From Candidatus Epulonipiscium sp. (lineage in GTDB: Bacteria > Bacillota > Clostridia > Lachnospirales > Defluviitaleaceae), in contig JAAYQR010000011.1 in assembly GCA_012519205.1 (NCBI GenBank), positions 62,001 to 126,000 of the forward strand: DNA of 64,000 bases, written 5' to 3'. A program made the translations under genes and the position numbers. Of this stretch, positions 56,689 through 64,000 are shown in pieces. Under the pieces are notes generated by a model. The model saw only the letters and a list, made by a program, of their open reading frames with translations. It searched no databases and was not told the origin of the DNA. The stretch's first letter is position 1, and each line of letters begins with the position of its first letter.

Positions 56689-58590
56689 TTACATGCTAGC
56701 TAAACCGGGATGGGTTAAGGTGTACCAGATTATTAAAAGCACCAATGCTAAAACTAGTAGCGCAGCATCAGCACTAATCCCCGTTAGAGTAGCACCTCCA
56801 ACCGTACCGTTTCTAGATTTGTTAAATTTATTAAGGGTGAGGCAAAGACGAGAACTTATAGTCTTTATTACTTCCCAAATATCTGTGGTTAAATAACAAA
56901 AAGTCTTTTCAAGTTTTTGAAAAATATAAATTATCCCCATACCATTCAACTTTCCTAAGCCCTCTAATGTTAACCAAATAGGGGGGGTCCAATGAAAAGC
57001 TCCCGTCCTAAGTCCCATCCAGCACACCAGTATACCAAGGGCTAAAGTAATTACCATGCCCATGACATCACTTAGATTCCAAAAAGAAAAATTAACCAAA
57101 CTAGCTGCGGCATCTTCCATCCCTAAGGCTCTTGATACTGGCACAGCAATGATATTTGGAAAAAGTTTTGGTACAAGCCCTATTACTATCATAACTAATA
57201 CCAATAATCCCATAGATATTTGCATCCGTGGGAACCTATCATCAGATACCTTAATCTTAGTAGGCTCCCCCAAAAATATTAAGTAGTATAACTTCGCAAA
57301 TGATGCGGCTGTACCAACCCCTACTAATAGAAACAGCCGTTCTACCCAAATAACCCAAGCTACACCACCTTCAGCAGCCAAACTAACCCCATGGTGAAGC
57401 AGAGTCTTACTAGCATAACCATTAAGTCCCGGGGTACCGGTAATACCTAGTACCGCTAGAAACATTAGTATAGCAGTGATGGGGAAACGCCGTCTAAGCC
57501 CACCCAGCTTATACAAATTTGTCTCTTTCGAATGAATGTAAATAATACCAACACCTAAAAACAGGGCAACTTTAAATAAGGCATGGTTTACAATATGATA
57601 AATTGATCCCATTAATCCAAGTCCACCATCTAAACCTAGATAAAGACCAATACCTAATCCTAAAATGATATAACCCATTTGACTTACACTATGATAGGCT
57701 AAAAGCCGCTTAGCATCACTTTGAAGCAGTGCTGCTACAACACCTATTAGCATCGTACAGATACCAAGTATAGCTAGACTTGGACCAAGCCAAGACACTT
57801 CACTTCCTAGTCTTGTGCCCCAACCTGCAAATTCCCCTACTCGTATTAGGCCATAAGCCCCTACCTTTATCAATAATCCCGATAAAAGCGCGCTGCTAGG
57901 GGTAGGTGCCGCTGAGTGTGCATGGGGCAGCCAAAGATGCAAGGGCGCCATACCTGCCTTTATCCCAAACCCTATTACAAAAAGAACAATACTCCATGCG
58001 AAAAAGCGTGGATTTAAAGGAGTAATAGAGCCTACCCCAATATTTAGTGGAACATCTGTAGATATACCCATTAATACAATCCCTAAAGCTATAAAAAGAC
58101 CACCAATTATACTAAAAAACAAATAGAAATATCCAGCCTTAATAGCGCCTTTATCCCATCGATGTACAACCCAAAAATACGATACGACAGTCATCAGCTC
58201 AAAAAAAAGTAACATTGTAAGTAGGTTACCGGCTAAAAAAACTCCCAATACTGCCGTTAGGGTAAACAGCGTGCAAATCTCATAACCCTTTTTTCTGCCT
58301 TCATATTTCATATAGTCCGGTGCATATATTGAAACAACCAGCCAGAGGAAAGCTGCTAATACTACAAAAACCGCGGAGAGGGGATCCATGTGAAGGGCCA
58401 GGGTAAAGGGACCCGTTAAATCCATTTTATAAGTTAGTGACATGCCCCTAAAAACATCTCTAATGGTAAAACCTCCCATAGCAAGAACGATAGCACTGGC
58501 GATAAAAGGTATGTTTATTGACCTTTCCCGCATTAGGGACATAATAAGTGCTCCTGCAAGGGGAACAGCTATAAGTATCGTAAGCAACAT
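56689..58590 (-). CDS. Mrp-type antiporter large subunit, NuoL/ND5-related
   Basis: 633-aa membrane protein with about 14-16 segments, the last and largest of three homologous proton-channel subunits of this operon. Key charged residues are the Glu in LLFFELMTVVSYFW, the Lys in FGIKAGMAPLHLWLPHAHSAAPTPSSALLSG, and the Lys of GYASKTLLH. The C-terminal third has more segments but lacks the long MrpA tail; DUF4040/MrpB-like parts are separate genes. It would move H+ in exchange for Na+. Good ribosome-binding site GGAGG. Which of the three is the true MrpA counterpart is uncertain. Confidence 0.88.
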   Translation of the reverse strand: MLLTILIAVPLAGALIMSLMRERSINIPFIASAIVLAMGGFTIRDVFRGMSLTYKMDLTGPFTLALHMDPLSAVFVVLAAFLWLVVSIYAPDYMKYEGRKKGYEICTLFTLTAVLGVFLAGNLLTMLLFFELMTVVSYFWVVHRWDKGAIKAGYFYLFFSIIGGLFIALGIVLMGISTDVPLNIGVGSITPLNPRFFAWSIVLFVIGFGIKAGMAPLHLWLPHAHSAAPTPSSALLSGLLIKVGAYGLIRVGEFAGWGTRLGSEVSWLGPSLAILGICTMLIGVVAALLQSDAKRLLAYHSVSQMGYIILGLGIGLYLGLDGGLGLMGSIYHIVNHALFKVALFLGVGIIYIHSKETNLYKLGGLRRRFPITAILMFLAVLGITGTPGLNGYASKTLLHHGVSLAAEGGVAWVIWVERLFLLVGVGTAASFAKLYYLIFLGEPTKIKVSDDRFPRMQISMGLLVLVMIVIGLVPKLFPNIIAVPVSRALGMEDAAASLVNFSFWNLSDVMGMVITLALGILVCWMGLRTGAFHWTPPIWLTLEGLGKLNGMGIIYIFQKLEKTFCYLTTDIWEVIKTISSRLCLTLNKFNKSRNGTVGGATLTGISADAALLVLALVLLIIWYTLTHPGLASM

Positions 58591-58607
58591 AACACTACCT
58601 CCATTCT

Positions 58608-60059
58608 TTAGAAAAACCAGTTGACAACAGCTTCAACTCCAGGCCAAACAACTCCAGGCCAAATCCCCATAAATACCGCTACTACGGTCAAAATCACAGT
58701 TGGGGTCAGCATAAAGAACGCCCTGCCCCCTGCCTCAGCTCTAGGCCCTTTTCTTCTTCCACGAAAGGCATTCACTATAACAGGTATAAAACAAACAGCA
58801 TTAAGTATCCCGCTACCGATTAACACCAAAGCAAGCGGCCACTTCCCTCCTGCGGCACTTCCTTTCATCAAGTAATATTTGCCCCAAAAGGTATTAAGGG
58901 GCAATATACCAATCATCCCCAAAGTAGCAATACTAAATATGGTCATTGTCTTAGGCAGATTCCAACCGATTTCACCCATTCTACTGATTTTAGTTTCGCC
59001 AGTCTGCTCAGCAATAATTCCCGCACAAAAAAAGAGTGTAATTTTTAACGTAGAATAACTAATCATATGCATTATAGCCCCCGCCAATCCCCATGGATGC
59101 AGCGTAAGAGCACCTAGTAAAATATAGGATATATGACTGATGGTCTGGTAAGCCAAGCGTCGCTTTAACACATCTTGCCTGATGGCTATGATAACCCCCA
59201 TCAAAATCGTAATGGCCACAATCCAAATAAGAATAGTACTAAAACTTAGTTTTCCCATAAGTTCATAACCAAATATGGAATATACAACCCGTAAAATCCC
59301 ATAAGCTCCTGAATAAACCACCGCTACCGCATGGAGCAAAGCACTCACCGGGGTCGGTGCTGCCATGGCTTCGGGTAGCCATTGATGTAATGGCATTACC
59401 GCTGCCTTTACACCAAATCCAAGAAAGAACAACAACAATAACCAATTAAGTTCCGGTCCATATAGATGGGCCAAAATAGGAGTGCCTGTAAACTCAAGAT
59501 TCCCTGTCCAACTATAGGTGATCACAATTGCAATCAAAATTGCCCCTGCACCGGAAAGACTATACATAATATATTTTGAACCAGCTTTCATGGCCTCTGG
59601 ATTTCGTTCATGAATCACAAGGGGGTAGGTGGCAAAGGTAAGCAGTTCATAAAATAAATACAAAGCCACAAGATTGCCTGAAAAGGCTACCCCAAGCGTC
59701 ATACTAAGAGATATAAGAAAAAATATATAATATGTCCGTTGTTTTTGTTTTCCTTCCATATATCCAAAGGAGTATATAGCAGCAAAAAGCCATAAAGTAG
59801 AGGCAATTAATCCAAAAATAATTCCTAATGGATCCGGAGCAAAACTCCATGCTAATCCTCCAAATTGACCGGCTATTTTGATATGCTTCCCTGCAAAAAC
59901 CATATGGGCAACCCTCCAACTAAAAACCATACCGGATATAGTAGAAAGCGCAACAATAAGTTTGCGTAAATTATTTACCCGTTCTCCATCTCGGGGCATT
60001 AAAGCAACAATCAAGCCTCCAATTATCCCACTTGATAAAGCTAGAATTAGATACAACAT
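58608..60059 (-). CDS. Mrp-type antiporter subunit, NuoM/MrpD-related
   Basis: 483-aa membrane protein with 14 segments. It shows the conserved LYLFYELLTFATYPLVIHER (Glu), GVKAAVMPLHQWLPEAMAAPTPVSALLH (Lys) and, further on, LKRRLAYQTISHISYILLG. The TM12 Lys is in LNTFWGKYYLMKGS. It is the second of the three ion-channel subunits, 17 bases upstream of the ND5-like gene. The spelling EAMAAPTP instead of DAHSxAPTP is found in other Mrp/hydrogenase-type subunits. Confidence 0.9.
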   Translation of the reverse strand: MLYLILALSSGIIGGLIVALMPRDGERVNNLRKLIVALSTISGMVFSWRVAHMVFAGKHIKIAGQFGGLAWSFAPDPLGIIFGLIASTLWLFAAIYSFGYMEGKQKQRTYYIFFLISLSMTLGVAFSGNLVALYLFYELLTFATYPLVIHERNPEAMKAGSKYIMYSLSGAGAILIAIVITYSWTGNLEFTGTPILAHLYGPELNWLLLLFFLGFGVKAAVMPLHQWLPEAMAAPTPVSALLHAVAVVYSGAYGILRVVYSIFGYELMGKLSFSTILIWIVAITILMGVIIAIRQDVLKRRLAYQTISHISYILLGALTLHPWGLAGAIMHMISYSTLKITLFFCAGIIAEQTGETKISRMGEIGWNLPKTMTIFSIATLGMIGILPLNTFWGKYYLMKGSAAGGKWPLALVLIGSGILNAVCFIPVIVNAFRGRRKGPRAEAGGRAFFMLTPTVILTVVAVFMGIWPGVVWPGVEAVVNWFF

Positions 60060-60081
60060 CTTTTAACTCCCCTTTCCCCTA

Positions 60082-61578
60082 TTAAAGCGTCAATAATTCG
60101 GCAGCTGCCCTATTGGCTAATTCTAGTAAAGGTCCCGGTATAACTCCTAAAATAATAACTGCTGCCGATAATAAAATAAGGGCGGTTTTTTGTGCTAATC
60201 CGGGATCTTTCCAATCTTTTTGTGGTGCCTGCTCAAAATAGGCAATCCTAATAACCGGAAGGAGATAAGCAGCACAAAAGATACTTCCTGCAATAATCAC
60301 GATAATAGGAAGAATGGTCCCTGCCTCCAAACCTCCAAGGAGTAGATTCCATTTTCCAATGAAGCCAGAAAATAGGGGTATACCTATTAGACCTAAACTA
60401 CCAATGGTAAAGGCTGTCGCTGTTATCGGCATTTTTCTGCCAATGCCGGCTAATTCATTAATATTTTTCTTGCCTGTAGCAGCAATCATAGCCCCTGCTG
60501 CCAAAAACAAGGTCGATTTTATCACTGCATGACTGGCCAAGTAAAACAATGTACCTGTTAATCCCCTAGTATTTACAAGGCCTAAACCAAGAAAAATATA
60601 TCCCATCTGGGCCACCGTAGAAAAGGCAAGCCTACGTTTTAATTCTTCCTGTTTAAGAGCCGATATGGAACCGGCTATAATGGCAACCGTTCCTGTCAGA
60701 ACTAACATCTTATCTATGGCAAAACTTTTTAATAAAGTGGGCCCAAATACGGTATATAGGATTTTTAAAAGACAGATTAAATAGCCCTTTACGGCAAGTC
60801 CGGACAAAATAGCACTAGCCGGTGAAGGGGCTGATGAATGGGCATCTGGTAGCCAAACATGCAGTGGAAAAAGGGCTGATTTCACCCCAAAACCTACTAA
60901 TAAAAAACTAGCTGCCATCCATACCACATGGGGATTATTCTGCCAAATAGTCGCCAATTCCGAAGAGGCAAATCCCATATTAAGATTACCGGTAATAATA
61001 TATATAAAACCAATCCCCCCTAATACCAAAGCAGAACCGAGAGTCGCCAGTATCAAATACGTAAAAGCAGCCTCAGCAGCCCTAGGGTGATTCCGCGAAC
61101 TTACTAAGCCACAACAGCTTAGGGTAGCTACTTCTACTAAAACGAAAACATTAAAAAGGTCATTCGTTAGAGCCATCCCAGCTAGGGTACCACATAATAA
61201 TAAAAAGAGCACATAAAACCTAGCCACCCGTTCCTTAGCCCCTACCTCTTTTGTAAGGTTATCCTTAGCAAATAATGCAATAGGCAAACTAACCCCAGCT
61301 ACAACCAATAGGAAAAAAACCCCTAGATTACCTGCCTTAAGTTCTATACCCCAGGGTGCTTCCCAACCCCCTAAACGGTATATTATCGGAATTCCCTCTT
61401 TTTGTAAAAAAACTATAGATGCCAAATATCCTGCACCTATAAGCATTAAGACCTCGATAAAAATAACCAAGCCTTCCACTAACCGCATTCGTTTAGCAAG
61501 GGTTGGTAGAATGAATGCAATAAATAAAGGAGCGATAATAACAAATACCGGCAAATTAGCTGTCACTGTTTCCGCCAT
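60082..61578 (-). CDS. mrpD: Mrp-type antiporter subunit D
   Basis: 498-aa membrane protein with 14 segments, closest of the three to MrpD. Landmarks are NVFVLVEVATLSCCGLV (Glu), FGVKSALFPLHVWLPDAHSSAPSPASAILSGL (Lys), QEELKRRLAFSTVAQMGYIFLGLG and FSGFIGKWNLLLGG (Lys). Its ATG lies 23 bases inside the mrpC end. MrpD is needed for Na+/H+ exchange. It is 22 bases upstream of the next channel subunit. Confidence 0.93.
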   Translation of the reverse strand: MAETVTANLPVFVIIAPLFIAFILPTLAKRMRLVEGLVIFIEVLMLIGAGYLASIVFLQKEGIPIIYRLGGWEAPWGIELKAGNLGVFFLLVVAGVSLPIALFAKDNLTKEVGAKERVARFYVLFLLLCGTLAGMALTNDLFNVFVLVEVATLSCCGLVSSRNHPRAAEAAFTYLILATLGSALVLGGIGFIYIITGNLNMGFASSELATIWQNNPHVVWMAASFLLVGFGVKSALFPLHVWLPDAHSSAPSPASAILSGLAVKGYLICLLKILYTVFGPTLLKSFAIDKMLVLTGTVAIIAGSISALKQEELKRRLAFSTVAQMGYIFLGLGLVNTRGLTGTLFYLASHAVIKSTLFLAAGAMIAATGKKNINELAGIGRKMPITATAFTIGSLGLIGIPLFSGFIGKWNLLLGGLEAGTILPIIVIIAGSIFCAAYLLPVIRIAYFEQAPQKDWKDPGLAQKTALILLSAAVIILGVIPGPLLELANRAAAELLTL

Positions 61579-61957
61579 CCCCTAACACCTCATTTCTCAT
61601 CTTCGCTATTTTCCGAGCATTTGTAGTTCCATAAGATTGATGTAACCGAATAATAAGTGCCAAAGCAAAGGCTGTTACACTGACACTAACAACTATACCC
61701 GTCAACATTAATGCTGATGGGAGAGGATTAATATATACGGGACTAGGCTGATTTCCATCAAGAATTGGCACAGCCCCTCCTCTAATATTACCCCCGGCAA
61801 TAAACATAATAAAAATAGAACTTTCCATAATATTTATTCCAATCAATTTTTTAAACAAATTGTCCCGAGTCAGAACAGTAAGTACTCCAATAATAAACAA
61901 AACAACCGCAAAGGTATATGGATAATTGATGATTAGTTTTTCGAGAAATGTCCTCAT
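61556..61957 (-). CDS. mrpC: Mrp antiporter subunit C (NuoK-like)
   Basis: 133 aa, three membrane segments. VVLFIIGVLTVLTRDNLFKKLIGINIMESSIFIMFI is the NuoK-like core with the conserved acidic residue, and INPLPSALMLTGIVVSVSVTAFALALIIRLHQ is the end typical of MrpC. It overlaps mrpB by four bases and mrpD by 23. Confidence 0.94.
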   Translation of the reverse strand: MRTFLEKLIINYPYTFAVVLFIIGVLTVLTRDNLFKKLIGINIMESSIFIMFIAGGNIRGGAVPILDGNQPSPVYINPLPSALMLTGIVVSVSVTAFALALIIRLHQSYGTTNARKIAKMRNEVLGDGGNSDS

Positions 61958-62379
61958 ATTTCCTCCTCCTTCATTGTAAAAAACAAAGTTACCATGGTAC
62001 TGGCTACCCTAATACCAACACCTAGGCCAAGGAGAGAAATAAGCCCTCCAGAAGAAAGGGTTCCCGGCACACCTAAATCAAATCCCCCCAGCTTATTCGC
62101 CAAAAAGGGGACCCCTCTGATAATTCCTACCATTCCCATGATACCGTACCATAGGGTACCATAACTCTCTGTCCAAATCAGAACCTTTTCAGGAAGCTTA
62201 GCACGGCCTTTTTCCATGCCATAAATTGTAGAATATGCGATAAAACTAAGCCCCACTATAATTCCCCCTGCAAAGGAACCCCCGGGGGAAATATGGCCAT
62301 GGAGAATTACATAAATCCCATATATACACATAAGAGGGAAAATTATAGCAGTTACTCTTTTTAAAATAAAATCCTTCAT
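61954..62379 (-). CDS. mrpB: Mrp antiporter subunit B
   Basis: 141 aa, four membrane segments. The signature HGHISPGGSFAGGIIVGLSFIAY is the MnhB/MrpB motif and GLISLLGLGVGIRVASTMVTLFF the conserved end. It overlaps mbhE by one base (TAATG) and mrpC by four. Confidence 0.94.
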   Translation of the reverse strand: MKDFILKRVTAIIFPLMCIYGIYVILHGHISPGGSFAGGIIVGLSFIAYSTIYGMEKGRAKLPEKVLIWTESYGTLWYGIMGMVGIIRGVPFLANKLGGFDLGVPGTLSSGGLISLLGLGVGIRVASTMVTLFFTMKEEEI

Positions 62380-62672
62380 TAATCATTCCCCCTTGCTTTA
62401 TAGGATTTTAAAGTAATAACCACAGCAAGAGCTGCTGTAAAAAGTACAATTGTCTCGAACATCGTATCGTATGCCCTATAATCAAGCACAATAGCAGTCA
62501 CCATATTAGGAACTCCAGTATCTTCTAAGGCCTCGTTAATATAACGCTTAGAAACCTGATTATGCACAGGGTTATCTGGCATCCCATAAGGTGGCAATTC
62601 CGCCACCGCTATTAAAACACCATAGGTTCCTAGTAAAACTATAATTAAAATCAACAAGTTTCTTATTTTCAA
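62379..62672 (-). CDS. MbhE-like subunit (TTG start)
   Basis: 97 aa. One N-terminal helix, a loop with LPPYGMPDNPVHNQVSKRYI, and the helix region YDTMFETIVLFTAALAVVITL. This matches the MbhE module that in Mrp antiporters is the C-terminal part of MrpA. The start is TTG at 62672: AAGGAGGAG lies five bases upstream, while an upstream ATG at 62732 lies inside the preceding gene and lacks a site. Confidence 0.88.
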   Translation of the reverse strand: MKIRNLLILIIVLLGTYGVLIAVAELPPYGMPDNPVHNQVSKRYINEALEDTGVPNMVTAIVLDYRAYDTMFETIVLFTAALAVVITLKSYKARGND

Positions 62673-62674
62673 TA

Positions 62675-62926
62675 TTACTCCTCCTTTCGGCCGGTGCGAA
62701 AAACAACCACCATCATCAGGACGGTCATACAAATTCCTGCAGCAGCCTCCGTGACAGCAAGATCAGGAGTATTCATCTGTAGCCATATAAGAACCATAAC
62801 CAAACTGTATGCACCATAAATGATAACCGCATGCAAAAGATCTCTAATAAAATACATAGCCAAAGACGCCATCACTAGGATGAGCAGTAGAACCATAATC
62901 CAATAATCTGTAATTATAAACTCCAT
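62675..62926 (-). CDS. MbhD-like subunit (DUF4040)
   Basis: 83 aa with three membrane segments: ITDYWIMVLLLILVMASLAMYFI, LLHAVIIYGAYSLVMVLIWLQ and LAVTEAAAGICMTVLMMVVVF. The motif PDLAVTEAAAG is that of the DUF4040 domain, normally fused in MrpA but a separate gene in Mbh-type operons. It ends two bases before the TTG of the next gene. Confidence 0.9.
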   Translation of the reverse strand: MEFIITDYWIMVLLLILVMASLAMYFIRDLLHAVIIYGAYSLVMVLIWLQMNTPDLAVTEAAAGICMTVLMMVVVFRTGRKEE

Positions 62927-62930
62927 ATGC

Positions 62931-63242
62931 TCACCCCTTCCTCAGTTTTGTGTCCTTTACAGGTTTTATACCATGTATCAGACCTGCTTTTGCTACTAGA
63001 TGGGTCATTGTAGGATTGATTATCCAAAATAGCAATAAAATAACCCCTAATTTTATTCGCAAAATCCAGTTAGGACTAAGCAAGAAAAGCCCTACCCCTA
63101 TAAGTCCCACCCCTAGGGTATCACCAATTCCCACTGAATGAATACGAGTATAGGGATCCGGAAATTTAAACAATCCAAGGGTTCCTAGTCCAAAGGCTAT
63201 AAAAGAACCTATAAAACAAATAGCTACTATTAATCTAATCAT
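62931..63242 (-). CDS. mrpG: Mrp antiporter subunit G
   Basis: 103 aa, three membrane segments. LGTLGLFKFPDPYTRIHSVGIGDTLGVGLI is the MrpG/MnhG signature. The ATG at 63242 overlaps the mrpF stop by eight bases and follows GAGGAAG; a start at 63272 lies deep in mrpF and is less likely. Confidence 0.93.
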   Translation of the reverse strand: MIRLIVAICFIGSFIAFGLGTLGLFKFPDPYTRIHSVGIGDTLGVGLIGVGLFLLSPNWILRIKLGVILLLFWIINPTMTHLVAKAGLIHGIKPVKDTKLRKG

Positions 63243-63546
63243 CGGAAGACACTTCCTCTCCGTCACCTTCAAAGCCCTTAAGCCCCGATATCCTAAGCTG
63301 CCAATCCCCTGGGGTAAATACCCTAAGTATCCAAAGGCTACCTACAAATCCGCATAGCATAAAGACAAAGGCAACATCAATAAATCCATACTCTTTTCTA
63401 AAAAAAGCCATTAATAAGATAATCATACATACTTTACTGGTAATTGCATTGATAGCAATAAGACGATCCATGGCCGTAGGGCCTATAATACCCCTACAAA
63501 GTACCAGAAGAATCAGCATCATGAGCCCTGCTAGTATCCACTGCAT
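63235..63546 (-). CDS. mrpF: Mrp antiporter subunit F
   Basis: 103 aa, three membrane segments and a hydrophilic, acidic tail (GFEGDGEEVSSDD). GIIGPTAMDRLIAINAITSKVC is the MrpF signature, followed by EYGFIDVAFVFMLCGFVGSL. It overlaps the end of mrpE by about 50 bases. Confidence 0.93.
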   Translation of the reverse strand: MQWILAGLMMLILLVLCRGIIGPTAMDRLIAINAITSKVCMIILLMAFFRKEYGFIDVAFVFMLCGFVGSLWILRVFTPGDWQLRISGLKGFEGDGEEVSSDD

Positions 63547-64000
63547 ACTTCTCCCTCCTTTTTTGTATTCCTATCTCCAATTTTCTAATCTCATCAATCA
63601 TCCTCCAATGGGGTAGGCCCATCGCATTTTCTTTTGTAAGGGCATGAACAATAAACCTGCCGGTTTCAGGATCAATATCGATAGTTACCGTGCCTGGGGT
63701 AATAGTAATACAGGTGGCAAGTAGTATTCTTCCCCAATTACTTTTAATATGAGGCTGCATCACTACAAATACAGGACTTACCGCCGGATTAGAAAATAAC
63801 AAAGTTTTAGCTACAAGAACATTAGATTCGATAATATAACCTACTAAGAATATAAGACAACGCCCAAGAAGTGCCAGTTCCTTTAAGGAAAGTATAATAG
63901 GCAGCCTTGGATTAAGATCCCTCCAAAACCAAACAACAATTAAGGTAATAATCATACTGGCAAAAATATGCTGTATATCAAACTCTGCAGAAATCATCAT
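63494..64000 (-). CDS. mrpE: Mrp antiporter subunit E (5' end beyond the window)
   Basis: At least 168 residues are visible. The sequence carries membrane segments, then LLATCITITPGTVTIDIDPETGRFIVHAL, the MrpE/MnhE signature. MrpE is thought to stabilise the complex. The first visible Met is probably internal, since the window ends directly there and the usual first helix is missing. It heads the visible operon; anything further upstream is not seen. Confidence 0.88.
   Translation of the reverse strand: MMISAEFDIQHIFASMIITLIVVWFWRDLNPRLPIILSLKELALLGRCLIFLVGYIIESNVLVAKTLLFSNPAVSPVFVVMQPHIKSNWGRILLATCITITPGTVTIDIDPETGRFIVHALTKENAMGLPHWRMIDEIRKLEIGIQKRREKYAVDTSRAHDADSSGTL

Noticed and set aside
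56689-64000. Membrane-bound hydrogenase (Mbh) complex
   Set aside because: Mbh-like modules D and E are present, but no hydrogenase large or small subunit follows in the operon, which ends in a terminator at 56.63 kb.

Overview
The window is low-GC DNA from an anaerobic, probably spore-forming member of the Clostridia (Firmicutes). Supporting signs are pyruvate:ferredoxin oxidoreductase, pyruvate formate-lyase, a rubredoxin-first rubrerythrin, a GerM-type spore-germination protein, strong AGGAGG ribosome-binding sites, a CIRCE element and a ZTP riboswitch. The species cannot be named from the sequence. Most genes lie on the minus strand.

Layout. 1-5.0 kb: an oppABCD-type oligopeptide ABC transporter operon (oppA-oppB-oppC-oppD, the last cut by the window edge). 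5.3-6.4 kb: a CYTH-domain protein facing a seven-gene tRNA operon (Pro, Gly, Arg, His, Gln, Lys, Leu). 6.5-8.8 kb: gerM-like, rph, rdgB and a yfcE-type phosphodiesterase, tightly coupled. 9-17.5 kb: cell-wall amidase, a Cys-rich small protein, ligA, a small protein, pcrA, a YerC/TrpR-type regulator and a PHP phosphoesterase. 17.7-25.1 kb: a diguanylate cyclase, then pflB-purH under a ZTP riboswitch, a purine-type permease with a hairpin leader, and deoC. 25.5-28.8 kb: a roughly 300-nt structured RNA leader followed by a proX-proV-proW osmoprotectant transporter.

28.8-34.6 kb is the accessory part. It holds fragments of an IS3-family element on both sides, a broken Schlafen/AlbA_2-type ATP-binding gene, a fragment of another small gene, and an apparently intact Sau3AI-type restriction-modification pair (C5 methyltransferase plus MutH/Sau3AI-family endonuclease, predicted specificity GATC). 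35-41.7 kb returns to core genes: guaB-guaA, a DUF6106-like membrane protein, groES-groEL under CIRCE, a DUF554 membrane protein and an 8-oxoguanine glycosylase. 42.7-47.2 kb on the plus strand: a DUF6062-like protein, a small membrane protein, rubrerythrin, and an OPT-family transporter paired with a PqqD-family protein. 47.2-56.5 kb: PFOR, a two-component system, a MATE exporter and a small alarmone synthetase. 56.7-64 kb: an Mrp-type cation/proton antiporter operon (mrpE-F-G-mbhD-mbhE-mrpB-mrpC-three large proton-channel subunits), cut at its 5' end.

How the parts connect. Pyruvate is split by PFOR (reduced ferredoxin) or PflB (formate). Formate can feed one-carbon units to purine synthesis, which fits pflB and purH sharing one ZTP-sensing leader, with guaB, guaA, deoC and a nucleobase permease nearby. 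ProXVW and Mrp point to osmotic and Na+/pH homeostasis. The least explained items are the RNA leader at 25.5 kb, the hairpin leader at 24.3 kb, and the composite structure of the restriction-modification island.
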